Positions 1-4,442 of a DNA stretch of 5,457 bases are shown here, piece after piece (the first letter of the stretch is position 1; every line of letters begins with the position of its first letter). The notes under the pieces are model-generated. The model did no database searches and was not told the DNA's origin. It saw only the letters and a program-made list of their open reading frames with translations. The DNA comes from Acidobacteriaceae bacterium (GTDB lineage Bacteria > Acidobacteriota > Terriglobia > Terriglobales > Acidobacteriaceae). The translations under genes and the position numbers were made by a program. The stretch is from positions 1 through 5,457 of the forward strand of contig DAHUZD010000425.1 of NCBI GenBank assembly GCA_027306745.1, written 5' to 3'.

Positions 1-7
1 ATGCGGA

Positions 8-39
8 GTCATTCTGATGAGCTTGGCGACGAAGAATCC
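8..39 (+). repeat. Intergenic repeat copy A (short form)
   Basis: The segment begins GTCATTCTGA and ends GAAGAATCC, with a short GC-rich core between. Both ends recur in three other places in the window (78-145 inverted, 4204-4239 inverted, 4278-4316 direct), always outside genes. Such elements resemble REP-like dispersed repeats that I associate with Acidobacteriota intergenic DNA. It lies downstream of trmD and faces copy B, so transcripts crossing the region could pair the two copies. Family membership is recognition, not a search result. Confidence 0.6.
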
Positions 40-77
40 TGAGGAGGATGGTTGTATCTAGGCTGCACAGTCCTTCT

Positions 78-145
78 GGATTCTTCCCGTTCGACTCGCT
101 TACGGCTCGCTCAGGGCGGCTGCTCCCGTGGCCGCTCAGCATGAC
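78..145 (-). repeat. Intergenic repeat copy B (long form, inverted)
   Basis: Read on the minus strand this begins GTCATGCTGAGCGG and ends GAAGAATCC, the same ends as copy A with one base changed (ATGCTGA for ATTCTGA). The core is about twice as long as in the other copies and contains its own palindromic parts, for example GCGGC and GCCGC around a ten-base loop near 116-135, and two CGCTCAG motifs. It is inverted relative to copy A. It may act as an mRNA 3' structure for trmD, but no U-tract follows, so it is not a typical intrinsic terminator. Confidence 0.55.
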
Positions 146-216
146 TCAACCTGTGGACGAATCCTTTGTAAACTCTCAAATACCCATGGCTCGCAAGCAA
201 GCTGAGGAAGCTGCCA

Positions 217-1035
217 TCAGCTCTCGCGCTCCATCTCCTGCAGCAGTGCACGATCCTCTTGGCTCAGCGTGGCGGACTGGAGCAGATCGGGCCGATTGCG
301 CAGCGTCTTCTCCAGCGATTTACGCCTGCGCCAGTGCCGAATCAGTTCATGATTGCCAGAGCTGAGCACATCGGGCACGCCGTGGCCGCGCCACTCTGCC
401 GGGCGCGTGTAATGCGGATAGTCGAGCAGGCCGCCCGCATCGCAGGTCGACCGCGGTGGAGCGTCTTCGCCCTCACTCTGCACATCGCCGGAGCCATCGT
501 CCAGGCTGAAGCTCTCATAGCGGCTGGAGTCGGCATTGCCCAGCACGCCGGGCAGCAAGCGCGCCACGGCATAGACGACCACGGCTGCGGCCAGCTCTCC
601 GCCGCTCAACACATAATCGCCAATGGATAGTTCCATGTCTGCCAGCAGATCGTTAACGCGCTCATCGACGCCTTCATAGCGTCCGCAAAGCAACACCACG
701 CGCTCGGCTGCGGCCAGCTCCCGCGCGCGCGCCTGTGTGAAGGGAATCCCTTGTGCGGAGAGCAGAATTACGCGCTCGCGTTTGGTGTCGCGCTGGGATT
801 TTTCTGCCACGCCCAGAGACTCCAGCGCGCGAAAGATCGGCTCCGGCTTCAGCACCATGCCTTCGCCACCGCCGAAGGGGCGGTCATCGACAGTCTGGTG
901 CTTGTCGTCTGTAAATTGGCGCAGCCCGTGGCAGTGGACTTCGAGCAGATGCTCTTCCAGCGCGCGTCGCAGCACGCCGCAGCGCAGCGGCCCGTCGAAA
1001 AACTCTGGGAAGATGGTGACCACGTCAAAGCGCAT
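217..1035 (-). CDS. trmD: tRNA (guanine(37)-N1)-methyltransferase TrmD
   Basis: TrmD transfers a methyl group from S-adenosylmethionine to N1 of G37 in tRNAs with G at position 36, preventing +1 frameshifting. The 272-residue product starts MRFDVVTIFPEFF, the usual TrmD N-terminus, which fixes the start at 1035 rather than at the open codons upstream to 1077. Other family motifs are FGGGEGMVLKPEP (54-66), LCGRYEGVDERV (116-127), SIGDYVLSGGE (137-147) of the trefoil-knot SAM site, and YPHYTRP with SSGNHELIRHWR in the C-terminal tRNA-binding domain. R159 aligns with catalytic Arg154 of E. coli. The general base Asp169 appears as E174 (YESF for EDSF). About 22 extra residues, rich in Asp, Glu, Gly and Ser (177-200), sit in the interdomain linker. 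No Shine-Dalgarno sequence precedes the ATG. The usual neighbours rpsP, rimM and rplS are not adjacent: the upstream gene is a secreted protein and no gene lies in the 216 bases downstream. Confidence 0.97.
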   Translation of the reverse strand: MRFDVVTIFPEFFDGPLRCGVLRRALEEHLLEVHCHGLRQFTDDKHQTVDDRPFGGGEGMVLKPEPIFRALESLGVAEKSQRDTKRERVILLSAQGIPFTQARARELAAAERVVLLCGRYEGVDERVNDLLADMELSIGDYVLSGGELAAAVVVYAVARLLPGVLGNADSSRYESFSLDDGSGDVQSEGEDAPPRSTCDAGGLLDYPHYTRPAEWRGHGVPDVLSSGNHELIRHWRRRKSLEKTLRNRPDLLQSATLSQEDRALLQEMERES

Positions 1036-1041
1036 GGTTTG

Positions 1042-1047
1042 ATGATA
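1042..1047 (-). promoter_or_regulatory. Possible -10 element just before trmD
   Basis: On the minus strand TATCAT (4-5 of 6 matches to the sigma-70 -10 consensus, depending on weighting) ends six bases before the trmD ATG. No clear -35 hexamer is found at 16-18 bases upstream. If used, transcription would begin at or near the start codon, giving a leaderless message, which would fit the missing ribosome binding site. The short match could easily be chance. Confidence 0.2.
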
Positions 1048-1143
1048 CGGGTTTGTATGAAAATGCAGACTGTGCAAGGCTGTTCACGTTCGGAATAGGG
1101 TGAAGGAAGCGGCGTCCCATGTGTTCCAAGTGATCGAGTTCTA

Positions 1144-1752
1144 CTAGTTTTTTGCCTTGGAGGTGCCATGTGGATACTGGGCCACAAGAAGTAGTCCTTC
1201 ACTGGGACCCACAACCTCAAAATTTAACGGGTTGTCATATAACAATCCATAACCATTGCTATTCGTAAAACTGATGCGAAAATAATTAGTGGTTCCGGAC
1301 TGAAAATTCACATCTTTCAAGGTAACCAAGCTGTTCAGAGATTTAAGATGAGACTGCCAATTAACACACAAATGATGCATGCCAGGTTGTACATAGAAGT
1401 ACATGTACGCTGCACCCCAGTTTGCTCCAACCCACTTTCCATCCACACCAATTCGAATGGTTGGCCCCGTTCGGTAATTACCTTTGGCTGAGTAAAAATC
1501 ACTGATCACATAGACCAAGGCTTTTCCCGGAACCGCAGGGGCTAACGGATGTGTGCCATCCTGCATAGCCTCAAATTTCACATGAAAATCCCCGCAGGCT
1601 GTGGCCTCCACCTGCTGCACGGTGGGTGCTTGCGGTTGCGTGCCGGGGTTCTTCTGTGCCTTGGCTATCGGCGAAAGCAAACCGATTGCAACCAGACCGA
1701 CAGCCACACACCATGCCGGGATGCTTTTCTTGCCGTGCATTCGTTCCTGCAT
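1144..1752 (-). CDS. Secreted DUF2846-like protein
   Basis: The 202-residue product has a typical Sec signal peptide: basic start (KK at 8-9), hydrophobic core at 11-30, and an AKA cleavage site before Q33. The mature part contains PGKALVYVISD (75-85), IGVDGKWVGANWGAAYMYFYV and the PGMHHLCV segment (123-130), then YFRI and a late GLLLVAQYP. This order (PGK-A-hydrophobic, VDGK, aromatic strand, PG-x-H) resembles DUF2846, a small beta-rich domain of unknown function in exported bacterial proteins. Two mature cysteines (C53, C129) could form a disulfide. The start at 1752 is chosen because GGAGG lies nine bases upstream; TTG at 1773 lacks such a site and ATG at 1740 has only AGGA four bases away. 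The gene ends in tandem TAG TAG. Its G+C is low (67 of 180 by hand count at 1201-1380) beside roughly 60 percent in neighbours. It is divergent from the lipoprotein gene and lies 108 bases upstream of trmD. Function is unknown. Confidence 0.8.
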   Translation of the reverse strand: MQERMHGKKSIPAWCVAVGLVAIGLLSPIAKAQKNPGTQPQAPTVQQVEATACGDFHVKFEAMQDGTHPLAPAVPGKALVYVISDFYSAKGNYRTGPTIRIGVDGKWVGANWGAAYMYFYVQPGMHHLCVNWQSHLKSLNSLVTLKDVNFQSGTTNYFRISFTNSNGYGLLYDNPLNFEVVGPSEGLLLVAQYPHGTSKAKN

Positions 1753-1760
1753 TCGTTCTT
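1737..1760 (-). repeat. 12-bp tandem duplication at the start codon
   Basis: Two adjacent 12-base units, GCATTCGTTCCT and GCATTCGTTCTT on the plus strand, differ by one base. On the coding strand they duplicate the stretch that includes an ATG, giving Q-E-R-M-Q-E-R-M at the start of the secreted-protein gene and two in-frame ATG codons (1752 and 1740). Both starts leave an intact signal peptide. Confidence 0.8.
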
Positions 1761-1761
1761 G

Positions 1762-1766
1762 CCTCC
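1762..1766 (-). promoter_or_regulatory. Ribosome binding site of the secreted-protein gene
   Basis: GGAGG on the minus strand, nine bases before the ATG at 1752. It decides the start: the site lies inside the reading frame if translation began at the upstream TTG (1773). Confidence 0.65.
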
Positions 1767-1967
1767 ATTCCAACTATAAGACTCGCCAGCGTTGGAATCA
1801 TTATCCAATCTCCTTGTCCTTTTAGGAATAAACAAAAAAATATCCCTCAAGTTTCCCAGTATTCGTCCGATGCAGACTTTGACACCCACCGGAGCATCAT
1901 GCACGCAGGTTCCCGCTCCGGCGATGGACGACGAAGACCTGAAGCAATTTTTCCCAAACAGAACGGT

Positions 1968-1972
1968 GAGGA
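1968..1972 (+). promoter_or_regulatory. Ribosome binding site of the lipoprotein gene
   Basis: GAGGA, within GGTGAGGAT, five bases before the ATG at 1978. It supports 1978 as the start instead of the in-frame upstream codons, and that start also puts the signal peptide at the N-terminus. Confidence 0.65.
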
Positions 1973-1977
1973 TCTCC

Positions 1978-3462
1978 ATGCAAATCTCCAACAGAATCTT
2001 CAGCAAAGAACAAGCTGCCATGCTGGCTTTGTCTGTGGTGGCTGCGGCATGCTTGTTGACCGGATGCAGCAGCACGGCGGCGGGCACGGGCACATCTCCC
2101 CTCAGCACATCCACCGCGCCCATGGTGGTCACAGCCAGCGACGCGCCGCTGAGCAACATACTCTCCGCTGTGGTCACGCTCTCCAGCGTCAGCCTGGGCA
2201 CAGGTACCAGCAGCGCAACTGTCATCAGCCAGCCGGTCACCGTGGAACTCTCCAGCCTGGGCGCAGTGCAGGAACCGCTGGAGTTGACCAACGTCGCCTA
2301 CGGCACCTACAACTCTGTATCGCTGACGGTCGCCTCTGCCGTTGTTTCCTATGTCAGTAGTGGCGGGCAGGTCGTATCGGCCACGGCCACGCTGAGTTCG
2401 CCTACGGTGACCGTGGCGCTGTCGCCTGCGTTGACCATCAACGCCAGTGGTGAAGCGCAATTGCAAATGGCCTTCAATCTGGCGCAATCCTTCAGCATCA
2501 CGGGCAGCGCGGTCACCTTTACGCCCGCCATCAACACAACAGGCGCGGTGGTCAGCGCAGAAAACTCCGGCGACCGACAGATGGAGGTGACAGGCAGCCT
2601 GGTCAGCATCAGCGCTACATCCGTTACGCTTCAGGCGGGCGACTCGGGCAAGCAGTTCAGCTTCACCATCAATGGCTCCACGCAATTTCCGTCGGGAGTA
2701 ACTGCATCCACGATTCAGGCGGGAACCATCGTACAGGTGCAGGCGCAGGCGCAAAGCGACGGTACCCTGTTGGCCACAACGATTACGCCGGAGTCGCAGG
2801 ACAACGGCTCTGGCCAGCAGGAAGATGGAGCCAAAGGCATGGTGACCAGCGTGACGCAGACCGGCGGCGTGCTCACCGGCTTTAGCATGGTTCCGCGTGA
2901 GAGCTATGGCAGCTTGGGCAACACCGCCGCCACGCTCAGCGTCAGCGTTTCCCAGTCCACCACCTTTAACCTGCCAGAGGATGCGCAGCAGGCTGGCGTT
3001 GCTGCGGGAGCCTTCACCAGTGCGGAGGTCTTTCCCGGCCAGGCAGTCGTCTTGGCGGGCACGGCGGGCACAGGTGGCGTCTTGCAGGCGCAGCAAGTGA
3101 CGCTGGCGGCAGAGAGCATCGCAGGCACGCTGGCCGCCGTGCCGCAGGGAACCAGCCCCAACTTCACCTTTACGCTCACCCTGCCGACCACTGCGCTGCT
3201 GACCACTTATAGCAGCCTCACCACTCTCAACGCAGCCACCAATACCAACACGGAGTTTAGTCACTCGCTGAGCGCATCCAGCTTTGCAACGTTGGCCGCC
3301 AGCACAAGCGTGGAGGTACATGGTTACCTAATTGAGAGCGGCTCCAGCAGCTACCTGCTCTACGCCGCGGGCATCGGACAGGTGGAGACGCCGGAGACGC
3401 CGGAAGCGCCAGAGTCATCGAACGGCTCTGGCAGCGGCAGCTCCAGCGGCAGCGATAACTAG
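1978..3462 (+). CDS. DUF4382/DUF5666-like lipoprotein
   Basis: The 494-residue product starts with a lipoprotein signal peptide: R6 and K10, a hydrophobic stretch from 13 to 27, and lipobox L27-T-G-C30, so C30 should be lipidated and the protein anchored in the cell envelope. Residues 48-195 resemble DUF4382, with the opening VVTASDAPLSN, the strand VTLSSVSLG, the YGTYNSVSLTVASAVV segment, and alternating beta-strand character. Residues 203-271 resemble DUF5666: EVTGSLVSI, a T-rich strand, STQFPSG, then TIVQVQAQ and GTLLATTITPE. Residues 286-378 and 378-470 look like two more diverged copies of that unit (GMVTSV...VLQAQQVTL; IAGTLAAV...VEVHGYL). The last 26 residues are low complexity: an E-T-P repeat followed by Gly-Ser. 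Ser, Thr, Ala and Val dominate and Cys occurs only in the signal peptide. The acetyltransferase gene follows after 30 bases in the same frame, so the two are probably cotranscribed. No enzymatic motif is visible; a structural or surface-binding role is inference. Confidence 0.85.
   Translation: MQISNRIFSKEQAAMLALSVVAAACLLTGCSSTAAGTGTSPLSTSTAPMVVTASDAPLSNILSAVVTLSSVSLGTGTSSATVISQPVTVELSSLGAVQEPLELTNVAYGTYNSVSLTVASAVVSYVSSGGQVVSATATLSSPTVTVALSPALTINASGEAQLQMAFNLAQSFSITGSAVTFTPAINTTGAVVSAENSGDRQMEVTGSLVSISATSVTLQAGDSGKQFSFTINGSTQFPSGVTASTIQAGTIVQVQAQAQSDGTLLATTITPESQDNGSGQQEDGAKGMVTSVTQTGGVLTGFSMVPRESYGSLGNTAATLSVSVSQSTTFNLPEDAQQAGVAAGAFTSAEVFPGQAVVLAGTAGTGGVLQAQQVTLAAESIAGTLAAVPQGTSPNFTFTLTLPTTALLTTYSSLTTLNAATNTNTEFSHSLSASSFATLAASTSVEVHGYLIESGSSSYLLYAAGIGQVETPETPEAPESSNGSGSGSSSGSDN
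3385..3411 (+). repeat. Nine-base tandem repeat (E-T-P)
   Basis: Three successive nine-base units, two identical GAGACGCCG and one diverged GAAGCGCCA, encode ETP-ETP-EAP near the lipoprotein C-terminus. Such in-frame repeats can change copy number by slippage without breaking the frame. Confidence 0.75.
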
Positions 3463-3480
3463 AGCGGCAGCATCAGCGGC
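3424..3480 (+). repeat. Gly-Ser repeat crossing the stop codon
   Basis: A GGCAGC/AGCGGC-type low-complexity tract encodes the Gly-Ser tail of the lipoprotein and continues after the TAG at 3460-3462. In the same frame the bases after the stop would read S-G-S-I-S-G. The ATG of the next gene (3493) is also in this frame, with no other stop between. The simplest reading is that the tail was once longer and was cut by a new stop codon. Confidence 0.7.
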
Positions 3481-3492
3481 TACAATCGGTGC

Positions 3493-4104
3493 ATGACGAT
3501 GGCCCCGGTTGTGCTCGAAGGCAGGCATGTACGTTTGGAGCCGCTGACGCAGGCGCACTTCTCCATCTTGGCGGAGATTGCCTTCGATCCAGAATTGTGG
3601 CGGCTCTCCACGGTGCTGATCGAGACGGAGGCGGATCTGCAGGCTTACATCAACGCCGCGCTGGCCCAGCAAGAGGCTGGCGTGGCGCTGCCTTGGGTCA
3701 CGCGGGAAAAGTCCAGTCGCAGAATCGTCGGCAGCACACGCTTCATGGACATTCAGCCTGCGCATAAAAATTTGGAGATTGGCGCAACTTGGCTGGCGCG
3801 ACCGTGGCAGGGAACCGGCCTAAACTCGGAGGCGAAGTACCTGCAACTCCGCTACGCATTCGAGCAGTGGGGAGCCATGCGCGTCGCGCTGAAAACCCAT
3901 CATGAAAATCTGCGTTCGCAGGCAGCCATGCGCGCCATCGGTGCCACGCAGGAGGGCATCTTTCGCAATCACATGCTGATGCCCGGCGGCGGCATCCGCA
4001 ATAGCGTCTGGTTCGGCATCACCCGCGAGGAGTGGCCAGAGGTTAAGATACATCTGCAAAAACGGATGCAGCGCTTCTTCGGCGACGACGGCTTGTCCTC
4101 CTGA
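3493..4104 (+). CDS. GNAT N-acetyltransferase, RimJ/RimL type
   Basis: This 203-residue protein is a complete GCN5-related acetyltransferase (Acetyltransf_3 type), which moves an acetyl group from acetyl-CoA to an amine. It opens with VVLEGRHVRLEPLTQAH (6-22), the usual first strand and helix of the RimJ/RimL branch. Motif A is at 94-115: LEIGATWL, then the acetyl-CoA pyrophosphate loop Q106-G-T-G-L-N followed by SEAK. Then come YAFEQWGAMRVALKT (121-135), the conserved N139 and RSQAAMRAIGATQEGIFRNHM (141-161), and a C-terminal REEWPEVK (178-185), all as in this subfamily. The substrate is not predictable: the branch includes ribosomal protein N-terminal acetylases, amino-acid detoxifying enzymes and many uncharacterised members. 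No strong Shine-Dalgarno sequence is seen; CGGTG four bases upstream is too close. Translation may be coupled to the lipoprotein gene 30 bases upstream. An alternative ATG lies two codons in, at 3499. The family call is firm; the role is unknown. Confidence 0.93.
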   Translation: MTMAPVVLEGRHVRLEPLTQAHFSILAEIAFDPELWRLSTVLIETEADLQAYINAALAQQEAGVALPWVTREKSSRRIVGSTRFMDIQPAHKNLEIGATWLARPWQGTGLNSEAKYLQLRYAFEQWGAMRVALKTHHENLRSQAAMRAIGATQEGIFRNHMLMPGGGIRNSVWFGITREEWPEVKIHLQKRMQRFFGDDGLSS

Positions 4105-4203
4105 GCACACGCAGTGAGTCAGCCTGCCTTGAGCAAGCCACACGCAAATTGAACCGCGAGAACCCAGAGAATGCTTTTTGCATCTGCATAGCCGGATTCC
4201 TCT

Positions 4204-4239
4204 GGATTCTTCACTCCGCTACGCTGCGTTCAGAATGAC
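4204..4239 (-). repeat. Intergenic repeat copy C (inverted)
   Basis: Read on the minus strand it starts GTCATTCTGA and ends GAAGAATCC, identical at both ends to copy A, with core bases rich in GCG and CGC. It is inverted relative to copy D 38 bases away, so the two can form a long imperfect stem between the convergent genes. Confidence 0.7.
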
Positions 4240-4277
4240 TCGTCGCGGGGCGAAAAGCATCGCACCATCTACATCTC

Positions 4278-4316
4278 GTCATTCTGAGTGAGCGCGCAGC
4301 GCCAGTCGAAGAATCT
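4278..4316 (+). repeat. Intergenic repeat copy D (direct)
   Basis: It begins GTCATTCTGAGTGAGCGCG and ends GAAGAATCT. Its reverse complement matches copy C perfectly over the outer eight bases (GATTCTTC) and the inner nine (CAGAATGAC), while the core differs by substitutions and three extra bases. Loss of core similarity with conserved ends suggests compensating or relaxed change within a dispersed family. Confidence 0.7.
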
Positions 4317-4359
4317 GCGGGTGCGCGTTTTCCTGTCCAGCGTTCACACTTTTCGGGTG

Positions 4360-4387
4360 CCACTTAAGCCGCATTTGGCTTGGGTGG
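4360..4387 (+). repeat. Strong hairpin, 11-bp stem
   Basis: CCACTTAAGCC and GGCTTGGGTGG pair fully in the plus-strand RNA (nine Watson-Crick pairs and two U-G wobbles) around the six-base loop GCATTT. The wobbles become A-C mismatches in the minus-strand RNA, so the structure favours transcripts coming from the acetyltransferase side. No U-tract follows, so it looks more like an mRNA 3' structure or another repeat family than an intrinsic terminator. The nearby GTCAGAACGAC (4394-4404) resembles a decayed end of the repeat family of copies A-D. Confidence 0.55.
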
Positions 4388-4442
4388 GATGATGTCAGAA
4401 CGACGGCCCGCTCCCATCGTGCGCATTCGAAGCGAAAAATTT

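Larger units (their letters stand above)
1753..1977. promoter_or_regulatory. Divergent promoter region
   Basis: This 225-base region separates the divergent secreted-protein and lipoprotein genes and must hold promoters for both unless they are read from farther away. Its left half is AT-rich, with an A-run near 1830-1840. On the minus strand GATAAT (1805-1800) is a plausible -10 element, although the hexamer 17 bases upstream (TTCCTA) is a poor -35. On the plus strand TTGACA occurs at 1879-1884 but lacks a good -10 at the expected distance. The lipoprotein frame stays open leftward to 1792, but this part has no signal-peptide logic and differs in composition, so I read it as untranslated leader. 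No operator or riboswitch is recognisable. Confidence 0.4.
4105..4442. other. Convergent intergenic region with repeats
   Basis: This 338-base gap lies between the ends of the acetyltransferase (plus) and rlmN (minus). It holds repeat copies C and D and a hairpin, described separately. The first 90 bases contain only weak structure, such as ATGC-TTTTT-GCAT at about 4171-4183. I see no gene: open frames here have no recognisable product and overlap the repeats. No classic intrinsic terminator with a U-run was found for either gene. Confidence 0.7.

Noticed and set aside
48..365. A 105-codon open frame on the plus strand at the left edge.
   Set aside because: It runs across repeat copy B and into the antisense of trmD, and its product has no recognisable features.
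1773..1778. TATAGT on the minus strand as a -10 element for the secreted-protein gene.
   Set aside because: Transcription would begin at about the ribosome binding site, leaving too little leader for the well-placed GGAGG to work.
1792..1977. In-frame N-terminal extension of the lipoprotein by 62 codons.
   Set aside because: It would bury the signal peptide and lipobox inside the protein, and GAGGA five bases before 1978 supports the internal start.
1897..3321. A 474-codon open frame on the minus strand opposite the lipoprotein gene.
   Set aside because: It mirrors a GC-rich gene with a clear lipobox, domains and ribosome binding site on the other strand; its translation is Arg/Gly/Cys/His-rich with no recognisable domain.
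4360..4387. The 11-bp hairpin as an intrinsic terminator.
   Set aside because: No U-run follows the stem on either strand.
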